Origin: RGIG2134 sp964461115
Lineage (GTDB): Bacteria; Cyanobacteriota; Vampirovibrionia; Gastranaerophilales; Gastranaerophilaceae
NCBI GenBank assembly: GCA_964461115.1
Contig: CAYWSX010000001.1
Location: 186,001-250,000, forward strand
Length of the DNA stretch: 64,000 bases
Direction of reading: 5' to 3'
Within the stretch, counting starts at the first letter, position 1. Every line of letters starts with the position of its first letter. Shown one piece after another: positions 25,597 to 34,215 of the stretch. The notes beneath the pieces were generated by a model. It was given only the letters and a program-made list of their open reading frames with translations. It searched no databases and was not told the DNA's origin. The position numbers and the translations under genes were made by a program.

Positions 25597-26631
25597 CTAG
25601 AACTGTTTTAAAAATCTTACATCGTTATTGAAGAAAAGTCTGATATCATCTATCGCATACTTCAACATAGCGAGCCTTTCAACCCCCATACCGAATGCAA
25701 ATCCGCTATATACTTCAGAATCAATACCGACATTTTTCAAAACATTAACATGCACCATTCCCGAGCCAAGAATCTCAAGCCAGCCGGTGCCTCCACACAC
25801 GCGACAGCCTTCTCCTTTGCACATGATACATTGTACATCCACTTCTGCTGACGGCTCCGTAAACGGAAAGAAACTACTTCTGAACCTTGTCGGGCGGGTT
25901 TCGCCAAAGTATATTCTAATAAATTCGTTCAAAACACCTTTCAAATCACCGAAAGTAATGTTTGTATCAACAAGCAAACCTTCAATTTGGTGGAAAAGAT
26001 TATTTTTTCTTGCAGAAACAGATTCACAACGGTATACGCGACCCGGTGAAATAACTCTTATAGGCGGTTTAGAGTTCAACATCTCTCTAATCTGAGAAGT
26101 TGAAGTTTGGCTTCTTAAAATTACATTTGACGCAACTTCTGAGTAAAATGTATCCTGCATATCCTTTGCAGGGTGGTCAGGAGGGAAGTTAAGCATATCA
26201 AAGTTGATATACTCTGTTTCTACCTCAGGACTGTTTTCATTGTGCACAAGGCTAAAACCAAGTCCTTGGAAAATTTCTACAATTTCATTAACGGTTGATG
26301 TAATAGGATGGATTTTACCAATTTGAGATGACAAACCCGGAAGCGTTACATCAATGCGCTCCTTTTCAAGTTTTTCAGCAAGTTCCGAGCGGTAAATCTC
26401 TGATGACTTTTCAGAAAGGTTTACCTCAAGCGTTTGAGCAACTTCATTTGCAAAAGCACCAATGATTCTTTTATCATCAACCGACAAATCTTTCAGATTT
26501 TTTTTGATAGAATTTAATGTACCTTTTCTGCTTAAATAGTTAAGCTTTATATTTTCAATATCTTCAGATGTCTTCGCTATTGATATTTCAGCAAGCGCAC
26601 TATTTAAAATGTTTTCTAATTCTTGTTTCAT
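25597..26631 (-). CDS. pheS: Phenylalanyl-tRNA synthetase alpha subunit
   Basis: The 344-residue class II synthetase subunit has an N-terminal coiled coil over about residues 1-85, the motif 2 region VISPGRVYRCESVSARKNN with FHQIEGLLVD, and the motif 3 region GFAFGMGVERLAMLKY. It forms an alpha2-beta2 enzyme with PheT, whose gene is not in the window. A GAGGCGGGAA ribosome site precedes the ATG. It lies behind the ribosomal operon, separated from rplR by a terminator. Confidence 0.96.
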   Translation of the reverse strand: MKQELENILNSALAEISIAKTSEDIENIKLNYLSRKGTLNSIKKNLKDLSVDDKRIIGAFANEVAQTLEVNLSEKSSEIYRSELAEKLEKERIDVTLPGLSSQIGKIHPITSTVNEIVEIFQGLGFSLVHNENSPEVETEYINFDMLNFPPDHPAKDMQDTFYSEVASNVILRSQTSTSQIREMLNSKPPIRVISPGRVYRCESVSARKNNLFHQIEGLLVDTNITFGDLKGVLNEFIRIYFGETRPTRFRSSFFPFTEPSAEVDVQCIMCKGEGCRVCGGTGWLEILGSGMVHVNVLKNVGIDSEVYSGFAFGMGVERLAMLKYAIDDIRLFFNNDVRFLKQF

Positions 26632-26703
26632 TTCCCGCCTCGTAATCTAATTCATATATTCATTATAGTCAAAACAAACTAAAATGACTAAAAATAATAT
26701 TTT

Positions 26704-26742
26704 AAAAACAAAAACCGCTTGTTTCTAAGCGGTTTTGTTTTT
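26704..26742 (-). terminator. Terminator of the ribosomal protein operon
   Basis: AAAACCGCTT pairs with AAGCGGTTTT over 10 bp; on the minus strand the stem is followed by a U-rich tail. It lies about 20 bases after the rplR stop. Confidence 0.85.
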
Positions 26743-26762
26743 TGTATATTCCGGGTAATTAA

Positions 26763-27131
26763 TTAGAAGTCCAAACCTACTTCACGAGCTGCGTCAGCAA
26801 GAGCTGCAACACGTCCGTGATAAACAAATCCGCCTCTATCAAATACCACTTCTTTAACTCCGGCTTTCATAGCTTTTTTTGCAACAGCTTCACCTACAGC
26901 TTTTGCTGATTCGATGTTTCCGCCATGAGCAAGTTTTGCTTTCAAATCTTTGTCGTTAGAAGAAGCAGAAGCAACTGTAACGCCTTTAACGTCATCAATT
27001 ACTTGAGCATAAATATGCTTAGTACTTCTGTAAACAGCCAATCTAGGGCATTCAGTTGTACCGGCTAATTTTACTCTGATTCTTTGGTGTCTTTTTCTTG
27101 TTTGGTCTTTTCTGTTAGTTGATTTAATCAT
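26763..27131 (-). CDS. rplR: 50S ribosomal protein L18
   Basis: The 122-residue protein has the L18 features RKRHQRIRVKLAGTTECPRL, AVYRSTKHIYAQVIDD and FDRGGFVYHGRVAALADAAR. It binds 5S rRNA with L5 in the central protuberance. It is the last gene of this operon. In the common order rpsE, rpmD, rplO and secY would follow, but here a terminator and pheS do. Confidence 0.97.
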   Translation of the reverse strand: MIKSTNRKDQTRKRHQRIRVKLAGTTECPRLAVYRSTKHIYAQVIDDVKGVTVASASSNDKDLKAKLAHGGNIESAKAVGEAVAKKAMKAGVKEVVFDRGGFVYHGRVAALADAAREVGLDF

Positions 27132-27252
27132 TTTTCTTTCCTTTCACCCAATCTTTTGCGCATTTAGCGTTAAGACTATTTGGGCTTGTTATTATTACAC
27201 TATATCTTGGCTCCTGTGAAGTTTCAATATGAAACTTTTACGTCGCCATCGC

Positions 27253-27792
27253 TTACTTCTTACCAGCTTTACCGGCTTTTCTTCTGATGAATTCGCCTTC
27301 GTATTTAACGCCTTTACCTTTGTATACTTCAGGTGGACGCTTGCCTCTGATTTCAGCAGCCACATCGCCGACAGTTTGTTTGTTAGCACCTGTAACTTTG
27401 ATTTTTGTGTTAGCCTCTACTTCTATTTTAATACCTTCAGGCGCTACCACTACGACAGGGTGTGAGAATCCAAGCTGCAAGCTCAAATCATTCCCTTGCA
27501 TAGCTGCACGGTAACCTACACCATTGATTTCAAGTTTTTTAACAAAGCCGGTTTTTACGCCGTTGATAGCATTGCTTACAAGTGTTCTTGACAAGCCATG
27601 CAAAGCTCTTGCTTTTCTATCATCACTATTTCTTGTGATTACAATTGAATTTTCTTCCTGAGCTATCGCCATTTCAGGACGCAATTCTAACGATTCTGTT
27701 CCCAAAGGTCCAACTGCTGTGATTTTTTGACCTTCAATCGTTACCTTTACTCCGTCCGGAATAGCTACAGGTAATTTACCTATACGTGACAT
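27253..27792 (-). CDS. rplF: 50S ribosomal protein L6
   Basis: The 179-residue protein starts MSRIGKLPVAIPDGV and has the C-terminal signature RGKRPPEVYKGKGVKY. It has two related domains (about 1-82 and 83-175), with INGVGYRA at the start of the second. It binds 23S rRNA near the sarcin-ricin loop. A gap of about 120 bases separates it from rplR, longer than most gaps in this operon. Confidence 0.97.
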   Translation of the reverse strand: MSRIGKLPVAIPDGVKVTIEGQKITAVGPLGTESLELRPEMAIAQEENSIVITRNSDDRKARALHGLSRTLVSNAINGVKTGFVKKLEINGVGYRAAMQGNDLSLQLGFSHPVVVVAPEGIKIEVEANTKIKVTGANKQTVGDVAAEIRGKRPPEVYKGKGVKYEGEFIRRKAGKAGKK

Positions 27793-27841
27793 TTTTTTAT
27801 CTCCAATTTAATTAGTTTCTACTTTATATCAGCTTCGAGTA

Positions 27842-28237
27842 CTACCAAACGTAGCAGAGAACTTCGCCGCCGATGTTTTCTTTTCTTGCTTTTCTGTCAG
27901 TAAGCAAACCTTTGCTTGTTGACACGATAGCAATACCTAAACCGCCCAATACTTTAGGAAGGTTTTTAGATTTGCAGTATGTTCTCAAACCCGGTTTTGA
28001 AACTCTTTTTAAGTTTGTAATAACCGGTTTGCTTGTTGCATCATACTTCAAAGCAATATTTAATACTTTAAATTTTCCTGAATCTTTTACTTCATAATTA
28101 GTGATAAGACCTTCTGATTTTAAAAGTTTTGCAAGTTCAACTTTTAATTTAGAAGAAGGCATTTCAACTTCTGAGTGTGAAACCATATTTGCGTTTCTGA
28201 TTCTTGTCAGCATATCTGCTATTGGATCTGTGTTCAT
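27842..28237 (-). CDS. rpsH: 30S ribosomal protein S8
   Basis: The 131-residue protein starts MNTDPIADMLTRIRNAN and ends GGEVLCYVW, both diagnostic of S8. STSKGLLTDRKAR forms the rRNA-binding region. It is a primary binder of the 16S central domain and, in many bacteria, the translational repressor of the spc operon. A spacer of about 150 bases separates it from rpsN upstream. Confidence 0.97.
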   Translation of the reverse strand: MNTDPIADMLTRIRNANMVSHSEVEMPSSKLKVELAKLLKSEGLITNYEVKDSGKFKVLNIALKYDATSKPVITNLKRVSKPGLRTYCKSKNLPKVLGGLGIAIVSTSKGLLTDRKARKENIGGEVLCYVW

Positions 28238-28388
28238 TTCTTTTTCCTTTTCTTTTTTCGGCGCAAAGTTTTAAAAGGTATTTCATCGAATTTGATTCGA
28301 CATTGCTTTTAAAACTCGTCCCGCTAACTACTTACATGAATAATCAAGCAGTATAGTTAGATAATTTATTAAATTATTAATAAAAATC

Positions 28389-28595
28389 TTACCAACTAGC
28401 TTTAGTTACACCAGGGAGCAAGCCTCTGTGAGCCATTTCTCTCAAGTGAATTCTGCAAAGACCGAAATCTCTGTTGAAGCCGTGTGGTCTTCCGCAGATT
28501 GAACAACGGTTATGCAATCTTACTCTTGGGTATTTACCCTTTAAAGCAAGTTCCAATCTTCTTTGTTCTTTGTTTATCATCGCTTTTTTAGCCAC
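28389..28595 (-). CDS. rpsN: 30S ribosomal protein S14, short zinc-ribbon-like type
   Basis: The 68-residue S14 is close to the short zinc-binding (type Z) form of about 61 residues. The metal site reads C31-x2-C34 ... C47-x2-H50, so the usual fourth cysteine (CRIC) is histidine (CRIH). A Cys3His site could still hold zinc. The C-terminus GLLPGVTKASW is standard. It assembles into the 30S head. No second S14 copy is in the window. Confidence 0.95.
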   Translation of the reverse strand: MAKKAMINKEQRRLELALKGKYPRVRLHNRCSICGRPHGFNRDFGLCRIHLREMAHRGLLPGVTKASW

Positions 28596-28629
28596 GATTT
28601 TCTCCTTTATTTTTTGTTTTGATTATTTA

Positions 28630-29178
28630 CTACTTTTTAAACGGAACACCAAGTTCAGTAAGAAGAGCTCTTCCTTCTTCGTCAGTGTTTGCTGTTGTAA
28701 TAATAGAGATGTTCATACCTTGAACTATATCAACTTCATCATATGAAATCTCAGGGAACAATGATTGTTCTTTAAGACCCATAGTGTAGTTTCCTCTGCC
28801 GTCAAATGCTTTAGAAGAAATACCTCTGAAGTCACGAATTCTTGGTAATACTACGCAGTTCAATTTTTGCAAGAAATCATACATTCTGTCACCGCGAAGT
28901 GTAACCATCGCACCAACCGGCATACCTTCTCTTAATTTAAAAGTCGCGATTGATTTTTTTGCTTTTGTTACAACAACTTTTTGACCTGCAATTTTAGATA
29001 ATTGAGTTACAATTATTTCTGCAAGCTTAGAGTTATGCGTGCATTCACCAGCACCCATGTTGATAACAATTTTGTTTAATTTAGGTACTTGGTGTTTGTT
29101 TTTATAACCAAATTTGTCGATTAACGCTTTTACGATTTCCGTTTGGTATCTTTCTTTCAAGTTTTTTGTCGTTGTCAT
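28630..29178 (-). CDS. rplE: 50S ribosomal protein L5
   Basis: The 182-residue protein has the L5 motifs VPKLNKIVINMGAGE, TKAKKSIATFKLREGMP and GLKEQSLFPEI near the C-terminus. It binds 5S rRNA and contacts the P-site tRNA. It sits between rplX and rpsN in standard order. Confidence 0.97.
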   Translation of the reverse strand: MTTTKNLKERYQTEIVKALIDKFGYKNKHQVPKLNKIVINMGAGECTHNSKLAEIIVTQLSKIAGQKVVVTKAKKSIATFKLREGMPVGAMVTLRGDRMYDFLQKLNCVVLPRIRDFRGISSKAFDGRGNYTMGLKEQSLFPEISYDEVDIVQGMNISIITTANTDEEGRALLTELGVPFKK

Positions 29179-29250
29179 TTTCTTTTCCTTTTCTTAAGTA
29201 GAATGCAAGTTCAACCTATCCTTTAACAGGTTAACGTGCCCATACATTAA

Positions 29251-29604
29251 TTATACATCGAGTTGTTCGCCGCACTTTTTGCAAACGCGGACTTTTTTGT
29301 CTTTAACTACATCATATTTAATTCTTGTAGCTTTTTCGCAGCTTGGGCAATACAACATAACTTTTGAGCAGTTCATAGGTGCTTCGAATTTCATCAAACC
29401 GCCTTGAACGCCGGCCATTGGGTTAGCTTTCACTGCTTTTGTTATCATGTTTACGCCCTCTACAACGACTTTAGCGTCTTTTGTAGAAACCTGACTAACA
29501 CTTCCGATTTTTCCTTTATCTTTACCGGAAATGACAATAACTCTGTCACCTTTTTTTACGTGAAGTTCATTATTGATTTTTGATTTTTCAGCTCTTTTCA
29601 TCAT
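29251..29604 (-). CDS. rplX: 50S ribosomal protein L24
   Basis: The 117-residue protein has the KOW motif KKGDRVIVISGKDKGKIG near residues 17-34. Two CxxC pairs in its C-terminal part (C86/C89 and C108/C111) are a zinc-ribbon-like element seen in many bacterial L24 proteins. It is an assembly initiator on 23S rRNA. Two adjacent ATG codons follow AGGAGATAAGG. Confidence 0.97.
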   Translation of the reverse strand: MMKRAEKSKINNELHVKKGDRVIVISGKDKGKIGSVSQVSTKDAKVVVEGVNMITKAVKANPMAGVQGGLMKFEAPMNCSKVMLYCPSCEKATRIKYDVVKDKKVRVCKKCGEQLDV

Positions 29605-29616
29605 TGTCCTTATCTC

Positions 29617-29985
29617 CTAAATTACCTCTGGAGCCAAAGAGATAATCTTCATATAGTTTTTATCTCTCAACTCACGGGCAACCGGACCGAACACACGCGT
29701 ACCGCGCGGGTTGCCGTCTTTATTTATAATAACTGCCGCGTTTTCGTCAAATCTGATTACAGAACCGTCGGCTCTTTTGATATCAGCTACAGTTCTTACA
29801 ACTACAGCTTTTACAACTTCAGATTTTTTAACAGGCATATTAGGTGTAGCTGTTTTTACAGTAGCTACAATAACATCACCAACACCTGCGAATTTTCTGT
29901 TAGAACCGCCCATAACTCGGATACATAACAGTTCTTTTGCGCCTGTATTGTCTGCTACTACTAATCTAGACTCTTGTTGTATCAT
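29617..29985 (-). CDS. rplN: 50S ribosomal protein L14
   Basis: The 122-residue protein starts MIQQESRLVVADNTGAKEL and has the L14 signature around VIRFDENAAVIINKDGNPRG and RVFGPVARELR. It lies at the subunit interface and contacts 16S helix 14. It follows rpsQ after about 110 bases. Confidence 0.97.
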   Translation of the reverse strand: MIQQESRLVVADNTGAKELLCIRVMGGSNRKFAGVGDVIVATVKTATPNMPVKKSEVVKAVVVRTVADIKRADGSVIRFDENAAVIINKDGNPRGTRVFGPVARELRDKNYMKIISLAPEVI

Positions 29986-30092
29986 TTTCTTTTTCCTTTT
30001 CTCGGCTGATTTTTCATACAGCCATTTGTGTCTTTCAATAGTGGACAGGAGGGCATTTGCCTCTCTCTGTCATATTGGCTTTACGAAATAAA

Positions 30093-30338
30093 CTATTTCG
30101 CTTTTTCAACTACTTCACCAACAACCCAGCGTTTGTCACCGGAAATCGGCTTAGATTCGATGATAGTCACAACGTCGCCTTCTTGGCAAGTATTTTGAGC
30201 ATCATGCGCTTTGTAGTTTTTAGTTGTTTCTATAATTTTCTTATATTTCGGGTGTGGAGAGAATTCTGAAACTTTCACAACAGCTGTTTTGTCCATTTTA
30301 GAACTTACCACTATTCCTTGTTTTACTTTTTTAGGCAT
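30093..30338 (-). CDS. rpsQ: 30S ribosomal protein S17
   Basis: The 81-residue OB-fold protein shows the S17 features QGIVVSSKMDKTAVVKV, HPKYKKII and VVTIIESKPISGDKRW. It binds the 5' domain of 16S rRNA. It begins 10 bases after the rpmC stop. Confidence 0.97.
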   Translation of the reverse strand: MPKKVKQGIVVSSKMDKTAVVKVSEFSPHPKYKKIIETTKNYKAHDAQNTCQEGDVVTIIESKPISGDKRWVVGEVVEKAK

Positions 30339-30348
30339 TTTTTACCCC

Positions 30349-30537
30349 TTAATTGCTTTTTTCTGTAATTACTGTTTTAATCTGTGCAATAGATTTTTTT
30401 ACTTCGCCAATTTTCGCTGTATTTTCAAGTTTATGCATTGTTTTTTGCAATCTCAGGTTAAATAATTCCTGCTTGAGTTCTACAACTTTATTGCCTAGTT
30501 CTTCTACTGACATTTCTCTGATTTCTTGTATCTTCAT
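30349..30537 (-). CDS. rpmC: 50S ribosomal protein L29
   Basis: The 62-residue protein is an all-helical hairpin with the L29 pattern ELKQELFNLRLQ and LENTAKIGEVKKSIAQIKT. It lies near the exit tunnel beside L23. Order and spacing are standard between rplP and rpsQ. Confidence 0.96.
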   Translation of the reverse strand: MKIQEIREMSVEELGNKVVELKQELFNLRLQKTMHKLENTAKIGEVKKSIAQIKTVITEKSN

Positions 30538-30545
30538 AATGTCAC

Positions 30546-30950
30546 CTATTTCTCAATGATTCTGACTTTAATAGGAAGTTTTTGCGCTGCAAGCTCTAAA
30601 GCTTCAATCGCAATAGCTCGTTCAGAATATTCCAATTCAAACAAGACTCTTCCTGGTTTTACTACAGCTACCCAATACTCTGGGCTTCCTTTACCTTTAC
30701 CCATACGAGTTTCAGCAGGTTTAGCTGTTATCGGCTTGTCCGGGAAAATTTTAATCCAAACATTACCGCCTCTTTTAATTTGACGGGTCATGGCACGTCT
30801 TGCTGCTTCGATTTGGCGGCTGGTAATCCAAGCCGGTTCAGTCGATTGCAGGCCATAGCTACCAAATTCTAATTCGGTACCTCTGGTTTCAGAGCCTGTC
30901 ATTCTTCCCTTCATTTTTTTACGATATTTTGTCTTTTTGGGCATTAACAT
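30546..30950 (-). CDS. rplP: 50S ribosomal protein L16
   Basis: The 134-residue protein has the L16 signatures MPKKTKYRKKMKGRM, AWITSRQIEAARRAMTR and MGKGKGSPEYWVAVVKPGR. It organises the A-site region of 23S rRNA. The chosen ATG lies 12 bases after AGGAG; the second ATG (MPKK) six bases on is the start usually seen in homologues, so the exact start is uncertain by two residues. Confidence 0.96.
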   Translation of the reverse strand: MLMPKKTKYRKKMKGRMTGSETRGTELEFGSYGLQSTEPAWITSRQIEAARRAMTRQIKRGGNVWIKIFPDKPITAKPAETRMGKGKGSPEYWVAVVKPGRVLFELEYSERAIAIEALELAAQKLPIKVRIIEK

Positions 30951-30969
30951 GATTGTTTTTCGCTCCTAA

Positions 30970-31710
30970 TTATTCTTCTACTTTATCTGTTCTCGGTCTT
31001 CTTTTACCGCGTCTGCCTTCAGCAGCTTTATCGGAATTGTTTGAGCCCGGTTTTCTTGATTTGATGTTTCTGTCAGCTTGTTCGCCAGGCATCAAATTTC
31101 CTTTGAATACCCATACTTTTACGCCGATTTTGCCCATCATTGTATCTGCTTCAGTTGTACCGTAATCTACGTCAGCTCTGAGAGTTTGAAGAGGAATTCT
31201 TCCTTCTTTAGCCCACTCGGAACGAGCAATTTCAGCACCACCCAAACGTCCTGATACCATAACTTTGATACCTTGTACGCCTGAACGCATTGTTCTTTGC
31301 ATTGCTTGTTTCATAGCTCTTCTGAAAGCGATACGTTTTTCAAGCTGCTGAGCGATGTTTTCCGCAACTAATTGCGCTTCTGCATCTATTCTTGCAACTT
31401 CTACAACATCAATAGTAACTTGCTTGTTGATAAGTTTTTGAACATCAGATCTAAGATCTTCAATACCTTGTCCGCCACGTCCTACAACAATGCCGGGTTT
31501 AGCTGTTACAACTGTTACAGTAACGTTTTGAGCTTTTCTTGCAATAAGAATTCTCGCAACACCAGCTGCATATAGTTTTTTCTTGATGAATTTTCTTAAT
31601 TTTGCATCTTCTGCAACGAATTCAGGATAATCTTTCTTAGCAAACCAGGTGCTTTCCCAAGGTTGGATTATTCCTACTCTGAATCCTTTCGGGTGAGTCT
31701 TTTGTCCCAC
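30970..31710 (-). CDS. rpsC: 30S ribosomal protein S3
   Basis: The 246-residue protein begins MGQKTHPKGFRVGI, has a KH domain with the GxxG-type loop VVGRGGQGIE near residues 75-84, and the S3 signature KGNLMPGEQ near the C-terminus followed by a charged tail (RRGKRRPRTDKVEE). It lines the mRNA entry of the 30S head. Confidence 0.97.
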   Translation of the reverse strand: MGQKTHPKGFRVGIIQPWESTWFAKKDYPEFVAEDAKLRKFIKKKLYAAGVARILIARKAQNVTVTVVTAKPGIVVGRGGQGIEDLRSDVQKLINKQVTIDVVEVARIDAEAQLVAENIAQQLEKRIAFRRAMKQAMQRTMRSGVQGIKVMVSGRLGGAEIARSEWAKEGRIPLQTLRADVDYGTTEADTMMGKIGVKVWVFKGNLMPGEQADRNIKSRKPGSNNSDKAAEGRRGKRRPRTDKVEE

Positions 31711-31721
31711 TTTATGTTCTC

Positions 31722-32063
31722 CTATTTAGTATTACTTGCTACTACAATTGTCAGGTGGGATGTACGCTTCATTCTTGAGTACATTCTACCTTGAGCTCTT
31801 GGTCTTGCTCTTTTAAGCGTTACGCTCTCATCAGCAAAAATTTCTGCAACTTTCAAGCTGTTTGATGACGCGCCGAATTTTTCGGAAGCGTTAGCAACTG
31901 CGGCTTTCAAGTTCTGTTCAACTACTCTTGCTGCGAAATATGGCATAAAACGTAACATTCTTACAGCTTCATCAACTGATTTGCCGCGCACTTCGTTAAT
32001 CACACGTCTTAGTTTACGTGCCGGCATTTTTATATTTGTTTGTTTAGCCTTTGCTTCTTGCAT
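31722..32063 (-). CDS. rplV: 50S ribosomal protein L22
   Basis: The 113-residue protein has the L22 features MPARKLRRVINEVRGKSV near the N-terminus and the tunnel-lining hairpin with RARPRAQGRMYSRMKRTSH. It binds 23S rRNA at the exit tunnel. It lies 11 bases upstream of rpsC. Confidence 0.97.
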   Translation of the reverse strand: MQEAKAKQTNIKMPARKLRRVINEVRGKSVDEAVRMLRFMPYFAARVVEQNLKAAVANASEKFGASSNSLKVAEIFADESVTLKRARPRAQGRMYSRMKRTSHLTIVVASNTK

Positions 32064-32112
32064 TGTCCTTTTCCTTTTTCTTAGAGGTTACCCTCTTATC
32101 TTAAACTTATGC

Positions 32113-32394
32113 TTATTTACGTTTTGCAGTTTTGTCCTGCCCTGCGTGCCCTCTGTACAATCTTGTAGGAGCAAATTCACCGAGTTTGTGACCTACCATT
32201 TGTTCAGTTACATACACAGGAACGTGTGTTTTACCGTTATGAACAGCTATTGTATGACCCAGCATATCAGGTACTATCATAGATGCTCTGGACCAAGTTT
32301 TTATTACTTTCTTTTCTCCCGCAGTGTTCATTTTTTCAATTTTACACTGAAGAGACTGATGTACATAAGGTCCTTTTTTTAATGAACGAGCCAT
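32113..32394 (-). CDS. rpsS: 30S ribosomal protein S19
   Basis: The 93-residue protein starts MARSLKKGPYV and contains TWSRASMIVPDMLGHTIAV, NGKTHVPVYVTEQMVGHKLG and FAPTR, all S19 hallmarks. With S13 it forms the 30S head contact with the 50S subunit. Confidence 0.97.
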   Translation of the reverse strand: MARSLKKGPYVHQSLQCKIEKMNTAGEKKVIKTWSRASMIVPDMLGHTIAVHNGKTHVPVYVTEQMVGHKLGEFAPTRLYRGHAGQDKTAKRK

Positions 32395-32415
32395 TAATTA
32401 TCTCCTTTTAGTTGT

Positions 32416-33243
32416 TTACTTTTTTCTTCTTCTTACGATTAGTTTGTTAGACTGTTTGTTTTTGTTACGAGTCTTACGTCCAAGAGCCGGTTTACCCCAA
32501 GGTGTTTTAGGGTGTCCACCAGGACCTGTTTTACCTTCGCCACCACCGTGAGGGTGATCGCAAGGGTTCATCGTAACACCTCTGACAGTCGGCTTGATAC
32601 CGAGGTATCTTTTTCTTCCGGCTTTACCGATTTTCATGTTTTTGAATTCAGAGTTACCGAGAGCACCGATTGTAGCCAAACATTCTTTTCTAATCATTCT
32701 CATTTCTGAGCTAGGAAGTTTGATTGTTACGTAGTTGCCTTCTTTAGCCATTAATTGAGCAGAACCACCTGCTGAACGAACGATTTGCGCGCCTTTACCA
32801 GGGGTCATTTCAATATTGTGGATAATTGTACCGAGAGGAATCATATCCAAAGGCATTGCGTTGCCGGTTTTGATTTCAACATCAGTACCTGACACAATAA
32901 CTTCACCCACGTTCAATCCGTGAGGAGTTAATATGTATCTTTTTTCACCGTCAGCATATACTACAAGTGAAATTCTTACGTTTCTGTTCGGATCGTACTC
33001 AATAGTTTTTACTGTTGCAGGTACGCCAAATTTATTACGTTTAAAGTCGATTACACGATAAGCTTTTTTAGCTCCGCCCCCTCTGTGACGGCATGTAATT
33101 CTACCATGGTTATTTCTTCCCGCTTTTCTTCTGAGTGGTCTCAATAATGATTTTTCAGGCTTATCTGTTGTAATGTCTGCAAAATCACTTTTTGACATTC
33201 CTCTTTGTCCCGGAGAAGTAGGATTTATTGTACGGATACCCAT
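32416..33243 (-). CDS. rplB: 50S ribosomal protein L2
   Basis: The 275-residue protein contains RNNHGRITCRHRGGGAKKAY and the C-terminal block VRGVTMNPCDHPHGGGEGK that includes the conserved histidine near the peptidyl transferase centre. It is a primary 23S rRNA binder. Length and position are standard. Confidence 0.98.
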   Translation of the reverse strand: MGIRTINPTSPGQRGMSKSDFADITTDKPEKSLLRPLRRKAGRNNHGRITCRHRGGGAKKAYRVIDFKRNKFGVPATVKTIEYDPNRNVRISLVVYADGEKRYILTPHGLNVGEVIVSGTDVEIKTGNAMPLDMIPLGTIIHNIEMTPGKGAQIVRSAGGSAQLMAKEGNYVTIKLPSSEMRMIRKECLATIGALGNSEFKNMKIGKAGRKRYLGIKPTVRGVTMNPCDHPHGGGEGKTGPGGHPKTPWGKPALGRKTRNKNKQSNKLIVRRRKK

Positions 33244-33248
33244 TTTAC

Positions 33249-33557
33249 TTATGCTCCTATCAGTTCTTCAATTGGTTCGCCCTCAATCGTAACGATTGCT
33301 TTTTTGCTTGATTGAGTTCTTCCTACGCTGTAGCCGACTCTCTTTGAGTGAGAAGGCATATACACAGTTCTTACTTTTGTAACTTTTCTACCTGCAAAAG
33401 CCGCTTCAACAGCTTGTGCAATTTCGATTTTAGTTGCGTCTTTAGAGACTTCAAAAGTGTACTGGTTTAAACTTGTCGCACCCATAGACTTTTCAGTAAC
33501 GATAGGTCTTTTGAGGATGTCGAATAATTTTTCCTTGTTTGTTTTTGTTTTGCTCAT
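33249..33557 (-). CDS. rplW: 50S ribosomal protein L23
   Basis: The 102-residue protein has the L23 features ILKRPIVTEKS, YTFEVSKDATKIEIAQAVE and VRTVYMPSHSKRVG. It is the docking site for SRP and trigger factor at the tunnel exit. Its ATG overlaps the rplD stop by one base (TAATG), so the pair is probably translationally coupled. Confidence 0.97.
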   Translation of the reverse strand: MSKTKTNKEKLFDILKRPIVTEKSMGATSLNQYTFEVSKDATKIEIAQAVEAAFAGRKVTKVRTVYMPSHSKRVGYSVGRTQSSKKAIVTIEGEPIEELIGA

Positions 33558-34192
33558 TATTTTAACAACCTTTCAGTTATCTCATTTATTGCAGCTTCAG
33601 TAATCAATAGGCTGTTAGCTTCCAATAAATCTTTTACGTTCAAGTTTGAAGGGATAATAATTTTTACGCTTGGGATATTTCTTGCTGCAAGTTCAAGATA
33701 TTGGTTCTCAGCAGCTTTTGTATCTGCAACGATAAGAATTTTACCTTCCAATTTCAATGATTTTAAAGCATCAACCATCAACTTTGTTTTTGGCTCTTTA
33801 ATTTCAGAGAAATCTTTAACTACTACAGTTTGGTTTAATCTAGCTGACAATGCTGATTTCAAAGCAAGTCTTCTTGCTTTTTGAGGCATTGCAAAGCTGT
33901 AATCTCTTGGTTTTGGTCCAAAGATAACACCGCCGCCTGCAAAAAGAGGGGATCTCAATGAGCCTGCTCTTGCACGGCCTGTACCTTTTTGTTTCCAAGG
34001 TTTTCTTCCGCCGCCGGCAACTTCTGATCTTGTTTTAGCACAAGCAGAACCTTGTCTGGCGTTATTCAATTGTCTTCTTAATGCTAAGTGCATAACGTGA
34101 ATGTTAGGCTCAACGCAAAAAACATTTTCGTCAAGTGCGATTTGCCCTAAACTTTTGCCGTTTGTACTTAGTAATGATATTTCTTTTGACAT
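33557..34192 (-). CDS. rplD: 50S ribosomal protein L4
   Basis: The 211-residue protein shows the L4 loop GGGRKPWKQKGTGRARAGS with the following region SLRSPLFAGGG. It binds 23S rRNA and in some bacteria represses the S10 operon. The start at 34192 (MSKEISLLS) has GAGGAA at good spacing; the frame also extends upstream to 34228, overlapping rplC, but that extension has no support. Confidence 0.97.
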   Translation of the reverse strand: MSKEISLLSTNGKSLGQIALDENVFCVEPNIHVMHLALRRQLNNARQGSACAKTRSEVAGGGRKPWKQKGTGRARAGSLRSPLFAGGGVIFGPKPRDYSFAMPQKARRLALKSALSARLNQTVVVKDFSEIKEPKTKLMVDALKSLKLEGKILIVADTKAAENQYLELAARNIPSVKIIIPSNLNVKDLLEANSLLITEAAINEITERLLK

Positions 34193-34215
34193 TTTCTGTT
34201 TCCTCAATATTTCTA

